The position numbers were made by a program, and so were the translations under genes. Positions 9,306 through 18,972 of a stretch of 64,000 nucleotides of DNA are shown here, piece by piece. Origin of the DNA: Pseudoalteromonas prydzensis (GTDB lineage Bacteria > Pseudomonadota > Gammaproteobacteria > Enterobacterales > Alteromonadaceae); contig NZ_DRGM01000049.1 in NCBI RefSeq assembly GCF_011050055.1, positions 30,858 to 94,857 on the forward strand. The letters are read 5' to 3'. Position 1 is the first letter of the stretch. Each line of letters opens with the position of its first letter. The notes beneath the pieces were generated by a model, which saw only the letters and a list, made by a program, of their open reading frames with translations, was not told the DNA's origin and did no database searches.

Positions 9306-10277
9306 CTAAAGCCACTTTTTATTTTTAAAGTACACGCCAATAGCACCGGTCAGCACGACTAGAAAAATGACAAAGAAGCCAAACGCGTAGGGGCTATCAG
9401 TGCCAGGAATACCGCCAACATTGACACCGAGTAAGCCGGTTAAAAAGCCTAGCGGTAAAAATAGCGCGGCAACGACCGACATCACATACATACGCTGGTT
9501 AAGTTGCTCAGAAACCTGATTGGTAATGGTTTGCTGAATAATCTGTGCACGTTCGATTGAGCTGTCTAGCTCCTCAATAAAACGGATCAGTAAATGGGTG
9601 GTTTCATTCAATTTTGCTTTATCGTTTTCCTCCAACCAGTTATATCGGTTCGCCATTAGCGTGCTAAGCGCTTCTTTTTGCGGTTTTAGATAGCGTTTTA
9701 AACCAATGGTTTGACGCCGTAATTGCGACAGGCCTTGGTTATCGAAACGTTTAGTTGGCTCGTCAATTTCATCTTCGAATTCGTCCAAGGTATCGTCTAA
9801 GTTATCAATAACGCCTTGCATACGCGAAGTGAGGTTGTGTGTTAATTGGCAAACTAGCTCAGAGATACTGCAGGGGCCGGTTTTTGCTATTAATGAGGCA
9901 AGTACATCTTGCACCGAAAGAAGGCGGCGTTTGCGGGTGGTGATCACGATGTTTTTGTTAATAAATAAACGAATCGACACCATGTCTTCAGGGCTTTGTG
10001 CTGGATTTAAATTAACACCACGTAAAAACAGCATACAGCCGTTAGTCACTTGGGTTATGCGTGGCCGTGTTTCATCAGCTGTTAATGAAGCAAGTTCATA
10101 ATCGGTCAGTAGCTCGCTGTTTTTTAGCCAGTCAATCGCTTCAGCTTGACTATAATCTAAATGCACCCAGAGTTTACCTTGTTCAGGTTGCCAATTATTT
10201 AGCTCTGCACTGTTTTCAATTGTATGTGCACCGCCTTGCTCATCCAGGCTAAGTGCGTGTAGTAAACCATTGAACAT
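9306..10277 (-). CDS. zntB: CorA-family zinc transporter ZntB
   Basis: 323 residues. A soluble N-terminal funnel is followed by two C-terminal transmembrane helices, with the family signature GVNVGG near residue 285 (GxN motif of CorA/ZntB). The spacing and the IPGTDSPYAFG sequence after the motif match ZntB better than CorA. ZntB is a proton-driven zinc transporter of the inner membrane. Convergent with the histidine kinase, with only one base between the genes. Confidence 0.88.
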   Translation of the reverse strand: MFNGLLHALSLDEQGGAHTIENSAELNNWQPEQGKLWVHLDYSQAEAIDWLKNSELLTDYELASLTADETRPRITQVTNGCMLFLRGVNLNPAQSPEDMVSIRLFINKNIVITTRKRRLLSVQDVLASLIAKTGPCSISELVCQLTHNLTSRMQGVIDNLDDTLDEFEDEIDEPTKRFDNQGLSQLRRQTIGLKRYLKPQKEALSTLMANRYNWLEENDKAKLNETTHLLIRFIEELDSSIERAQIIQQTITNQVSEQLNQRMYVMSVVAALFLPLGFLTGLLGVNVGGIPGTDSPYAFGFFVIFLVVLTGAIGVYFKNKKWL

Positions 10278-10427
10278 AGTAAATTCTCTTAATTGCTGTA
10301 TGGTTAATATAGTTGACTATTGAAAGAGTTAGGTCAATTAAATTGACTCATCGAATTAATAAAATTATTTCATTGGTGTTTTTACCCGTGTAGCGTATAA
10401 GACAGTTTTTTATTAAAGGGCACATTT

Positions 10428-10856
10428 ATGACGGCAAAGATCATTGTTGGTTGGCGTGAGTGGTTAAGTTTACCTGAGCTTGGCATTAATCAAATTAAGG
10501 CTAAAATTGATACGGGTGCCCGTACCTCATGTATCCATGCACTTAATATTGAAGAATATGAACTAGAAGGCGAAAAGTGGGTGAAATTTATTGCCCAGCC
10601 TTTGCAAGAAGACGAACACACTCAAGTGCAGTGTCATGCTAAAGTAAAAAAGATGAAGTATGTAACGAGCTCAAGCGGGCAACGAGAGCTACGGTATTTT
10701 ATTGAAACAACGCTCTGTGCTGGTGATAAAAGTTGGCCTATAGAAGTGACTTTAACGAGCCGAGCAAGCATGAAGTTCAGAATGTTATTAGGGCGCACAG
10801 CCATGGAAAATCGTATAGTCGTTGATCCGGCTTTATCTCATTTATTAGATAGTTAA
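10428..10856 (+). CDS. RimK-associated aspartyl-protease-fold protein (ATP-dependent zinc protease family)
   Basis: 142 residues with the retropepsin-like signature [12 protein letters not shown] near residue 28 and a second LLGRTAM near residue 122. The family (COG4067, sometimes named RimB or ATP-dependent zinc protease) is regularly encoded beside rimK. The rimK start is 10 bases downstream, so they form one transcription unit. It may process or trim glutamylated proteins; this is from family knowledge and is not proven for this gene. Confidence 0.8.
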   Translation: MTAKIIVGWREWLSLPELGINQIKAKIDTGARTSCIHALNIEEYELEGEKWVKFIAQPLQEDEHTQVQCHAKVKKMKYVTSSSGQRELRYFIETTLCAGDKSWPIEVTLTSRASMKFRMLLGRTAMENRIVVDPALSHLLDS

Positions 10857-10866
10857 GGTTTTAACT

Positions 10867-11772
10867 ATGAAAATCGGTATTTTATCTCGTAATAAAAATT
10901 TATATTCAACACGTCGTTTAATCGAAGCTGCCCAGCTGCGTGGCCATGAAGTGAAAGTGATCGATGCGCTGCGTTGTTATATGAACATTAACTCTGAGCA
11001 ACCAGAGATCCACTATCGCGGTGAAAATCTAAAAGACTTTGACACTATCATTCCGCGTATTGGTGCTTCGGTTACTTTTTATGGCTGTGCTGTTTTACGC
11101 CAATTCGAAATGATGAATGTGTTTCCTGTGAATGAATCAGTGGCAATTTCACGTTCGCGAGATAAATTACGTTCATTACAGTTATTGTCGCGTAAAGGCG
11201 TAGGCATGCCGGTAACGGGTTTTGCTAGTAAGCCAGATGACGTAAAAGACTTACTTGAAATGGTGGGTGGTGCTCCGGTTGTAATTAAATTACTGGAAGG
11301 CACGCAAGGCATTGGTGTGGTGTTAGCAGAAACGCGCAAAGCGGCTGAAAGTGTTATTGAAGCCTTTATGGGCTTAAAAGCTAATATCATGGTACAAGAA
11401 TATATTAAAGAAGCAGGCGGTGCTGATATCCGCTGTTTCGTACTCGGTGATAAAGTGATTGCTGCGATGAAGCGTCAAGCACAAGACGGTGAGTTCCGTT
11501 CTAATTTACACCGCGGTGGCAGTGCAACATTAGTACGTATCACGCCAGAAGAACGTAGAACAGCAGTGGCAGCAGCGAAAGCGATGGGTTTGAATGTCGC
11601 TGGGGTTGACTTACTTCGTTCATCTCGCGGACCTTTGGTAATGGAAGTTAACTCTTCACCAGGTCTTGAAGGTATTGAAGTAGCAACAGGAAAAGATATT
11701 GCAGGCATGGTGATCGAATTTATCGAAAAAACCGCTGCGACTAAAAGGACCGCAACGCGTGGCAAAGGTTAA
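10867..11772 (+). CDS. rimK: Ribosomal protein S6--L-glutamate ligase RimK
   Basis: 301 residues, ATP-grasp fold. [21 protein letters not shown] at the N-terminus, the ATP-binding [18 protein letters not shown] near residue 140 and the metal-binding [14 protein letters not shown] near residue 260 are those of RimK. It adds glutamates to the C-terminus of ribosomal protein S6. It overlaps the next gene by 14 bases, implying translational coupling. Confidence 0.95.
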   Translation: MKIGILSRNKNLYSTRRLIEAAQLRGHEVKVIDALRCYMNINSEQPEIHYRGENLKDFDTIIPRIGASVTFYGCAVLRQFEMMNVFPVNESVAISRSRDKLRSLQLLSRKGVGMPVTGFASKPDDVKDLLEMVGGAPVVIKLLEGTQGIGVVLAETRKAAESVIEAFMGLKANIMVQEYIKEAGGADIRCFVLGDKVIAAMKRQAQDGEFRSNLHRGGSATLVRITPEERRTAVAAAKAMGLNVAGVDLLRSSRGPLVMEVNSSPGLEGIEVATGKDIAGMVIEFIEKTAATKRTATRGKG

Positions 11773-12817
11773 AATCAATAGTGCGTTTACTTTATTAGGT
11801 GAAACGGTGGGGGTAGGCGAGCGTAAAACCCTGGCTTTGGAAGCTGCAAAGCTGTATACCCACTCACCGTTAAATATTCCTATCGAAGTGGTGAATGGTG
11901 TGCAAGCAGGGCCAGTATTAATGGTCTGCGCAGCGATTCATGGTGATGAACTCAATGGCGTAGAAGTAGTGCGCCAATTATTAGCAAAAATAGATGCTAA
12001 CCAGCTGCGTGGTACGCTGATTGCTGTGCCGATTGTTAACGTATTTGGTTTTATCCATAAGTCACGTTATTTACCGGATCGTCGCGATATGAATCGTAGT
12101 TTTCCGGGCTCTATCCGTGGCTCACTTGCAGGGCGTATGGCGCATATGTTCTTCTCACAAGTGGCTGTTCACTGTACGCACATTATTGATTTACATACGG
12201 GGGCTATTCATCGCACTAATTTGCCACAAATACGTGCCAACTTAAGTGATGAAGCAACGGCACAGATGGCGAAAGCATTTGGTACGCCGGCGGTGATCGA
12301 TGCCTCTTTACGTAATGGCTCGCTTCGCAGTGAAGCTGCTAACCTTGGTATTCCAGTTATTACCTATGAAGCCGGTGAAGCATTACGCTTTGACCCAATA
12401 GCCATTGCAGCAGGTATGCAAGGCGTTGATTACGTTATGCGACATTTAAAAATGATCCGTGGTAAGCGCGCTAAAAAGTTACCTGAACCGATTATTGCAA
12501 GCTCGACCAGTTGGGTGCGTGCCGAGGTTGATGGTATTGTTCGCGCGCAAGTCTCACTGGGTGAGCGGGTAATGAAAGGCCAAATATTGGCGTATATCAG
12601 TAGCCCATTAGGTGACTCAGAGCTTGAGTTGTTAGCACCACGCAGTGGTATCGTGATCGGCCAGCAAACCATGCCGTTAGTTAATGAAGGTGATGCAGTG
12701 TTCCACTTAGCGTATTTTGCGCATGCAAATAGCTTAGTTGAGCAGCAGTTAGAAACCTTTATTGATGAAATTAGTGATATTGAAGATGAGTTAAAAACAG
12801 CTGATTTAAATAATTAA
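11759..12817 (+). CDS. Succinylglutamate desuccinylase/aspartoacylase-family protein (M14-like)
   Basis: 352 residues from a GTG start overlapping the end of rimK. Zinc-ligand motifs [13 protein letters not shown] (near residue 60) and DLHTGAIH (near residue 145), and a catalytic-glutamate stretch [12 protein letters not shown] (near 200), identify the AstE/AspA group of M14 carboxypeptidases. The C-terminal 90 residues form a barrel-like domain ([14 protein letters not shown]). Family members next to rimK are thought to act with it on glutamylated substrates; the actual substrate is unknown. Confidence 0.85.
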   Translation: MAKVKINSAFTLLGETVGVGERKTLALEAAKLYTHSPLNIPIEVVNGVQAGPVLMVCAAIHGDELNGVEVVRQLLAKIDANQLRGTLIAVPIVNVFGFIHKSRYLPDRRDMNRSFPGSIRGSLAGRMAHMFFSQVAVHCTHIIDLHTGAIHRTNLPQIRANLSDEATAQMAKAFGTPAVIDASLRNGSLRSEAANLGIPVITYEAGEALRFDPIAIAAGMQGVDYVMRHLKMIRGKRAKKLPEPIIASSTSWVRAEVDGIVRAQVSLGERVMKGQILAYISSPLGDSELELLAPRSGIVIGQQTMPLVNEGDAVFHLAYFAHANSLVEQQLETFIDEISDIEDELKTADLNN

Positions 12818-12837
12818 GCTAATTTAACGGGTTGATT

Positions 12838-12877
12838 AAAAAGCCGCTGAAGAGACTTTCTTAAGCGGCTTTTTTTT
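12838..12877 (+). terminator. Rho-independent terminator after the rimK cluster
   Basis: An AAGCCGCT/AGCGGCTT stem around 12841-12871 is flanked by A-runs on the left and T-runs on the right, so it can stop transcription from both the rimK cluster and the convergent channel gene. Confidence 0.9.
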
Positions 12878-12896
12878 ACCTTGAACTGGTGGTCAT

Positions 12897-13463
12897 TTAT
12901 GATGGCTTTTTGGGGCCAATAATACGTTTAGTAGCAGCCACTTTTGTTGGTTTTGGCTCATTGCTTAACACCATCACCGGACGGGTAACAAACAAGTTGT
13001 TTGGGTAAATAACGCGATGACCATCAATATGCTCAAGCACCACATTCATTAAGCCCATTTCGACAATACGTCCTTCTACAAAGTTAGCGCCATCAATCAC
13101 TCTAACCCAATAGCCAACACGACAGTCATTTTGAATAAACATCAGTAAAAAGGAGGTGAGGTTGCTTAACAGTGACCAAGCAGCAAACAGTGCAACGCCT
13201 AGCATGGCAAACAAGGATGAGCCAAGAACCAGTAAACCGCGTAATTCAATGCCCCAAAAAACCAGCACTAAACAGAGCATCACAAATGCGAGAATAATTT
13301 TTAGTAGCAGCTCTGCGCGGTATTTACGATGAATGTCGACCTTACCTTTGATGGTTTTTTCGAGCAATTTTTTGGTGAGTTTTAACAGCAATGGAAATGC
13401 CAGTAAGGCAACTAATGTTACCACCCATCTATATTGCATACTAAGAATATCAAGTAGTTCCAC
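12897..13463 (-). CDS. Small mechanosensitive channel-like (MscS-family) protein
   Basis: 188 residues with about three transmembrane helices (residues 12-30, 50-70, 75-108) and a short beta domain containing NDCRVGYWVRVID and EGRIVEMGLMNVVLE, the pattern following the pore helix in MscS proteins. The Gly/Ala-rich pore helix is LFAMLGVALFAAWSLLSN. The C-terminal alpha/beta domain of classical MscS is missing, so this is a minimal member. Sensing of membrane tension is inferred. Confidence 0.75.
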   Translation of the reverse strand: MELLDILSMQYRWVVTLVALLAFPLLLKLTKKLLEKTIKGKVDIHRKYRAELLLKIILAFVMLCLVLVFWGIELRGLLVLGSSLFAMLGVALFAAWSLLSNLTSFLLMFIQNDCRVGYWVRVIDGANFVEGRIVEMGLMNVVLEHIDGHRVIYPNNLFVTRPVMVLSNEPKPTKVAATKRIIGPKKPS

Positions 13464-13516
13464 AACCTGTCCAAATCAGCTTTATCTGAGCCGTATTTTA
13501 GCGTTTTTCGTGACCT

Positions 13517-15226
13517 TTAAAAGGTATTTTTTACAGTGACAAGCCATTGGATTGAGTCAACATCATCATCTTTATCAAGGGGAGCGGCAATATCTAAATG
13601 GATCACGGTACCGGCATTAGCTCTACTTGGTGCTAGCCTTAACCCAACACCAATATTTTTCAACACTTGGCCATTATCGCCGTTATTTTTATCGTTGAAC
13701 CAAGCGCGACCGATGTCAAAAAACGCAGCACCACCAACTTTAAAAAGTTGCAGCAAGTCGTACTCCCAATAGTAACGTTTTTCTAAATTAACTAAAAAGC
13801 TGCGGTCACCTTGTTGATAGTCTAACGGGTAGCCACGTAAACCATTTTCTCCGCCTAGACTCAGTTGCTTGTCTGGGGTGAGATTATTTGCATAATCAAG
13901 GCGCATTCTGGCATACCATGATTGCTTTAAACTGGTATTTAAATAATATTGCACTTGGCTACTTGCTAACAGGTTCTCTGCTTTGCCTTGCTGTTCGTTC
14001 CAATAACCATCGAGACTGGCCTGAAAGCGCCATAGCGTATTGTTACCGCTAAAGTGGGCTTTTTTTGCATGAAAGGAATAAACGGCACGACTTGCATCAT
14101 TGCTTAGTTCTTCACTTGAATAACCGAGTAAAGCTTGTAGGTTCCAACCTAAGTTGAGGTCTTCAGTACGATAAATACTGTCGAAATTTCTTACTTTAAC
14201 AAAGTGATCTTCAAACCAGTTGCCGCTTATATAGGGGTAACTTAGCTCTCGTTTTTCGGCCAGCGGTGTATAGGTGTCAGCGGTGCTGAAAAAGCTCTGT
14301 TGTTCGTGGGTATAACCAACACTGAGACGCTGTGTCCAGCTATTACTAAGTTGTTTGGAATGGCCAAAAAATATACGGTTATATTCGGTTTTTTGAGAAA
14401 ATTTACTGAATACTTCGCCGCGTTTATAGAGCGATTCAATACGTTGATCAGATAAACTCAATAAGCCATAACTATAGGGAGTATCAATCGAATAAAACGG
14501 GTAAGTTAACTCAAGTAAATGGCGTTTCCCATCATCGTTATCAGAATACTCGACGCGGCCACGGTAGCGGCTAGACAGTATATTCGGGTCATCATAAACA
14601 AATAAGTAACCATTGCGCTCAGCATCGGTTGTGCGCGACAGTGACAGGCGTTTCCCCCAGCCAAATAAATTTGATTCGCGAAAGCCGATGCTCGATTTAT
14701 TTTCGCCGCCACTACGACTAAAGCTGATCTCGGGTAGTAATGTCCATAAGTCGCGGGTCTCTACAGTGACATCAATATTACCGTCGCAGTTAGTTTGTGC
14801 ACTAATATTGGCATCATATAAGTAAGCTTGGCGACGTAATAAGCGTTCTGATTCGGCCAATTTTTTTGGCTCATAGGCATCTTCAGGCGTAAATAACAGA
14901 ATGCTTTTAATAACATCAGGCTCAGTGGTCATATGTGCGCGATTAGCAAATCGAAATAGCGCGTTATTTTCTGCTTCGAGTTCAGTATTAAAAACGTTAA
15001 GTTGGTTTAGTTTGATTGTCGCTATTTTAGCATTGGGGGTTTTTTCAGGTAATAACTCTTCGCCATCAAGTTGGCGGTGTAGGTTTTTTTCAGTGGCTGT
15101 AATAGTCTGTTGTTTACTACAGCTTTGTTGAGTTTGAACCGCTGATTGCGCGAGGCAATAGGGTGCATAGAGCAGGTAGCTTGAACAGCTCAAAAATAAA
15201 AATTTAAAACATCTGCTTACGGCCAT
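13517..15226 (-). CDS. Outer-membrane beta-barrel protein of the Omp85/surface-antigen type
   Basis: 569 residues with a signal peptide (hydrophobic residues 8-26). One or two POTRA-like segments (FTPEDAYEPKKLAESERLLRR near 110 and the DVTVETRD that follows) precede a barrel of about 350 residues ending in an aromatic terminal strand (VTVKNTF). The barrel contains GGENGLRGYP near residue 450, matching the conserved lid-loop VRGF/Y motif of BamA and TamA. Likely an accessory Omp85 protein, not BamA itself, given its size and location. Confidence 0.75.
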   Translation of the reverse strand: MAVSRCFKFLFLSCSSYLLYAPYCLAQSAVQTQQSCSKQQTITATEKNLHRQLDGEELLPEKTPNAKIATIKLNQLNVFNTELEAENNALFRFANRAHMTTEPDVIKSILLFTPEDAYEPKKLAESERLLRRQAYLYDANISAQTNCDGNIDVTVETRDLWTLLPEISFSRSGGENKSSIGFRESNLFGWGKRLSLSRTTDAERNGYLFVYDDPNILSSRYRGRVEYSDNDDGKRHLLELTYPFYSIDTPYSYGLLSLSDQRIESLYKRGEVFSKFSQKTEYNRIFFGHSKQLSNSWTQRLSVGYTHEQQSFFSTADTYTPLAEKRELSYPYISGNWFEDHFVKVRNFDSIYRTEDLNLGWNLQALLGYSSEELSNDASRAVYSFHAKKAHFSGNNTLWRFQASLDGYWNEQQGKAENLLASSQVQYYLNTSLKQSWYARMRLDYANNLTPDKQLSLGGENGLRGYPLDYQQGDRSFLVNLEKRYYWEYDLLQLFKVGGAAFFDIGRAWFNDKNNGDNGQVLKNIGVGLRLAPSRANAGTVIHLDIAAPLDKDDDVDSIQWLVTVKNTF

Positions 15227-15290
15227 TTAAATCCTTAAACATGAACTTAGTCTTTGCTTACTACACACTAACTTACTGTATAAGTCCACC

Positions 15291-15590
15291 TCATTGTTGC
15301 ATTTGTGTAAGAAAATAATGTACAAGTACCGCTAATAACTGCTCTGCTGCAACCCCTTCACCATTAATCCACACACTATTACTATAGTGTTCAAAGTTTA
15401 AATTAAAGTTTTGTTGCGCGTAGCTAAAGCGACACTGGTGGCGATCTGCACCGCTGGCAAATTCGCTAATAGTGATCTCGGGGGCATGTAGAAATAAATG
15501 CGCCCATAGCTCAAAGTCATCATCATTGGGCATTTCGCTTGGGCTAATAATGATGGCATTATGGCGGGGATCTAATTGAAATTCAGTCAT
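15291..15590 (-). CDS. Conserved hypothetical protein
   Basis: 99 residues, ending in TGA, directly downstream of recQ (15 bases from its stop) and therefore probably in its operon. There is no signal peptide, membrane segment or familiar motif; the sequence is acidic with several aromatic residues. Unknown function. Its stop shows that UGA is an ordinary terminator in the host genome. Confidence 0.55.
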   Translation of the reverse strand: MTEFQLDPRHNAIIISPSEMPNDDDFELWAHLFLHAPEITISEFASGADRHQCRFSYAQQNFNLNFEHYSNSVWINGEGVAAEQLLAVLVHYFLTQMQQ

Positions 15591-15605
15591 GCTGTTACTC
15601 TGTAC

Positions 15606-17438
15606 TTAGGAAGACGCTAAATAGTTACGAATAGCCTGTAAAAATGGGCTGCCGTATTTGTTGAGTTTGGTAAAACCAACCCCAGATACTTTGAGAAATT
15701 CACTGTCATTGGTTGGCATTAACTGCGCCATTTCTGCGAGTGTTTTATCGTTAAATACCACATATGGCGGCACGTCATCGGCATCCGCAAGCTCTTTGCG
15801 CAGGGCACGAAGTTTGGCAAACAACTTTTTATCATAGTTAAATTGGGCCAATTTATCTTGGTAAACATGCTTGGCTTGGAGACGTGGCTCGGCCATTTGT
15901 AAGCTATACTCGCCTTTAAAAATAGCACGTGCACCTTCAGTTAAGCGCAGCGCAGATCCTTGGGTGATATCTTGGCTTAGCAAACCTTGGTGAATGAGCT
16001 GACGTAAAATACTGAGCCAAAACTCACTACTGTGATCTTTACCTATGCCATAGGTACTGAGCTGATGGTGATTATTATCACGAATACGGCTGGTATTGGC
16101 CCCACGCAGTAATTCCACAATGTAACCTAAACCAAAGCGCTGTTCGGCACGATACACGCATGACAGAGCTTGCTGCGCCACTAAGGTACCATCAAAGCTT
16201 TTTGGTGGATTCAAGCAAATATCACAGTTACCACACGGTTCGCGCTGGTATTCACTAAAATAGTTAAGCAGTATCTGCCGGCGACAAGTTTGCGCTTCTG
16301 CAAAGCTGGCCATGGCATTAAAACGTTGCTCTTCAACACGCCGACGTTGTTCATCTTCAATGTCTTCAAAAAAGCGCCTAACACGGCCAATATCGGCCGG
16401 ATCAAAATACATAATTGCTTCAGCTGCAAGCCCATCACGGCCAGCACGGCCAGTTTCCTGATAGTAAGATTCAATACTTTTGGGAATATCGTAATGCAAT
16501 ACAAAACGGACATTGGGTTTATTAATCCCCATACCAAAGGCAACGGTGGCTACCACAATTTGAATATCATCGCGGGCAAAGCCTGTTTGCACAAATTGGC
16601 GTTGTTCGTTACTCATACCGGCATGGTAAGCCGCTGCATTCATGCCAGCATCGGCAATTTTTTCTGCTATTTCGTCAACCCGTTTACGGCTGGTGCAATA
16701 AATGATACCACTTTGATTTTGTTGTTCTTTTAAGTAGCGAAGTAATTGCGCTAACGGCTTGAACTTTTCTTCAATAGTGTAACGAATATTGGGTCTGTCA
16801 AAACTGCCAGTATGAATATAGGGGGCGGTTAAACCCAGCTGCTGAACTATATCAAAGCGGGTTGCTTTATCGGCAGTGGCAGTCAGCGCCATCATCGGCA
16901 CATGTGGAAAATGCTGTTTAAGCTCGCTTAGTCGACAGTAATGTGGGCGAAAATCATGGCCCCAATGGGACACACAGTGAGCTTCGTCAATTGCAAATAA
17001 ACTAATATTGAGATGGCTTAAGCGCTCTTTAAATTCGTGCTGTAGTACTTTTTCTGGAGCAACATAAAGTAGTTTGAGCAAGCCATTGTGCAGTTGTTGA
17101 TATATCTGCTGTTGTTCGTCGCGGTTAAGGCTGTTGTTGATATACGCCGCTTTAACCCCTAACGCTTGTAGTTGTGATACTTGATCTTGCATTAGTGAGA
17201 TCAGCGGTGAAATAACCACGGTCAGGCCACTCAAAGCCAATGCCGGTACTTGATAGCAAACGGATTTGCCACCGCCAGTGGGTAATAATACCAGCGTGTC
17301 TTGGCCGTTAAGGGCTGCGTCGATCACCGTTTCTTGGCCATCACGAAACTCGCTATAACCAAACACTTGCTTGAGTATAGCGGCGGGACTGCGCACAACG
17401 GTGCTTGGTGTGGGGATTGGTGTATTCATCGCGCTCAT
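15606..17438 (-). CDS. recQ: ATP-dependent DNA helicase RecQ
   Basis: 610 residues, full RecQ length. Walker A LPTGGGKSVCYQVP (near residue 55), the DEAH box with the RecQ aromatic loop FAIDEAHCVSHWGHDFRP (near 150), the helicase C-terminal domain with YYQETGRAGRDG (near 325), the zinc-binding cysteines CRRQILLNYF and CGNCDIC (near 380-405), and an HRDC domain at the C-terminus are all present. Unwinds DNA 3' to 5' in recombination and repair. An alternative ATG lies three codons in. Confidence 0.97.
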   Translation of the reverse strand: MSAMNTPIPTPSTVVRSPAAILKQVFGYSEFRDGQETVIDAALNGQDTLVLLPTGGGKSVCYQVPALALSGLTVVISPLISLMQDQVSQLQALGVKAAYINNSLNRDEQQQIYQQLHNGLLKLLYVAPEKVLQHEFKERLSHLNISLFAIDEAHCVSHWGHDFRPHYCRLSELKQHFPHVPMMALTATADKATRFDIVQQLGLTAPYIHTGSFDRPNIRYTIEEKFKPLAQLLRYLKEQQNQSGIIYCTSRKRVDEIAEKIADAGMNAAAYHAGMSNEQRQFVQTGFARDDIQIVVATVAFGMGINKPNVRFVLHYDIPKSIESYYQETGRAGRDGLAAEAIMYFDPADIGRVRRFFEDIEDEQRRRVEEQRFNAMASFAEAQTCRRQILLNYFSEYQREPCGNCDICLNPPKSFDGTLVAQQALSCVYRAEQRFGLGYIVELLRGANTSRIRDNNHHQLSTYGIGKDHSSEFWLSILRQLIHQGLLSQDITQGSALRLTEGARAIFKGEYSLQMAEPRLQAKHVYQDKLAQFNYDKKLFAKLRALRKELADADDVPPYVVFNDKTLAEMAQLMPTNDSEFLKVSGVGFTKLNKYGSPFLQAIRNYLASS

Positions 17439-17540
17439 TTTAGAGCTTTTAGGCGACCTTGCATAGGTGCTTTTTATCGCACTTTCTTTTTAGTTGTGCT
17501 TTACTCGTCTTACCAGTTATAAAGTTTGCAGATAATAATA

Positions 17541-17996
17541 ATGAATAAAGCCATTTTAATTGATCGAGTTGCTAAAGTATTTGTTGAGCAAATGCCGTTT
17601 AATCAGTTTTTACAAATTAAAGTTAAGTCACTAGATGCTGAGCAAGCGCAAATAAGTTTTCCTTGGCAGGATGTTTTTATTGGTAATCCGGCGCAAAAAA
17701 TTCTCCATGGCGGGGTGATCTCAGCGGTACTAGATAATGTCGGCGGTATGCTTGCTGCGGCTGCGATGATTGATAAACTCAGCGAACTTGATATGCCAAG
17801 CGTGCAAAAAAAGTTGGCAACATTGGGTACCATCGACTTACGAACCGATTATTTACGACCTGGTAAAGGGCTTGAATTTACCGCCAGTGCTAAGCTCATT
17901 CGCTCAGGTAATAAGGTATGCGTATGTCGAATGGAGTTACATAATGAACAAGGTACTCAAATCGCTTTTGGCACGGCGACTTATTTAGTTGGATAA
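17541..17996 (+). CDS. Hotdog-fold thioesterase (PaaI-like)
   Basis: 151 residues from the ATG at 17541. The hotdog-fold thioesterase pattern is seen in ILHGGVISAVLDNVGGMLA (near residue 55) and LRTDYLRPGKG (near 105), including the HGG motif. Likely hydrolyses an acyl-CoA; the substrate cannot be inferred. Divergent from recQ, with a shared intergenic region of about 100 bases. Confidence 0.8.
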   Translation: MNKAILIDRVAKVFVEQMPFNQFLQIKVKSLDAEQAQISFPWQDVFIGNPAQKILHGGVISAVLDNVGGMLAAAAMIDKLSELDMPSVQKKLATLGTIDLRTDYLRPGKGLEFTASAKLIRSGNKVCVCRMELHNEQGTQIAFGTATYLVG

Positions 17997-18048
17997 AGCC
18001 TAGCAGACAGGTAGACTAGCCGTCTTTCATCCATTTCAGAAAAAATTT

Positions 18049-18972
18049 ATGCCAACTAATCCTGAACAGCGTAAAGGCGTTATTTTAGCCTGTATGGCTT
18101 TTTTTATGTGGGGCTTAGCGCCTATATACTTTAAATTGCTGCAGCACATTTCGGCGTTTGAAATACTGATGCACCGAGTTGTATGGTCGGTATTATTTAT
18201 CGTCATTATAGTTGCTGTATTGAAGCAATGGCATAAAGTCCAACATGTTTTCAAACAACCTAAGTTAATTGCCATGTTGGTGATTACTGCCACCTTACTT
18301 GGTTTTAACTGGGGATTGTTTATTTGGGCGGTAAATAATGATCATATGCTTGATGCGAGTCTAGGTTATTACATCAATCCATTATTAAATGTGTTACTCG
18401 GCATGCTATTTTTAGGAGAAAAGCTTCGTAAGTGGCAGGCGTTAGCGGTAGCGTTGGCATTGTGTGGCGTGGTGATCCAAGTGATTAGCTTTGGTTCTTT
18501 TCCGGTTGTTGCCTTGTCATTGGCAAGCTCATTTGCAATCTATGGCTTACTACGTAAAAAATTGCCCATTGAATCATTGCCAGGGTTGTTACTCGAAGCG
18601 TTAATATTATTGCCAGTTGCTTTAGTTTATTGGTGGTTAATGGTGCCTACAGCAAGCTCCGATTTTTCTGCTAATGATTGGTATACCAATGTGTTATTGA
18701 TCAGCGCGGGCGTTATTACGACGTTACCTTTGTTGTGTTTTATAGGCGCCGCTAAGCGATTGCAATATACTACCTTAGGATTTTTTCAGTACATTGGGCC
18801 AAGCTTAATGTTTATTTTAGCGGTGGTGTTTTATGGTGAAGTATTCAGCGGTGAACGTATAGTAACATTTGCCTGTATTTGGAGTGCTTTGGCAATTTTT
18901 AGTTGTGATTCGTATCGGCAATCACAAAAGCGCAAGCGTGAAAATATCCCACCAGTAACTAAGCCTGTTTAA
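18049..18972 (+). CDS. rarD: RarD-type EamA-family permease
   Basis: 307 residues with about ten transmembrane helices. The N-terminal RKGVILACMAFFMWGLAPIYFK and NWGLFIWAVNNDHMLDASLG near residue 95 match RarD (chloramphenicol-sensitive protein) rather than other EamA members. It is an inner-membrane transporter of uncertain substrate. Its stop overlaps the convergent GGDEF gene by 4 bases. Confidence 0.9.
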   Translation: MPTNPEQRKGVILACMAFFMWGLAPIYFKLLQHISAFEILMHRVVWSVLFIVIIVAVLKQWHKVQHVFKQPKLIAMLVITATLLGFNWGLFIWAVNNDHMLDASLGYYINPLLNVLLGMLFLGEKLRKWQALAVALALCGVVIQVISFGSFPVVALSLASSFAIYGLLRKKLPIESLPGLLLEALILLPVALVYWWLMVPTASSDFSANDWYTNVLLISAGVITTLPLLCFIGAAKRLQYTTLGFFQYIGPSLMFILAVVFYGEVFSGERIVTFACIWSALAIFSCDSYRQSQKRKRENIPPVTKPV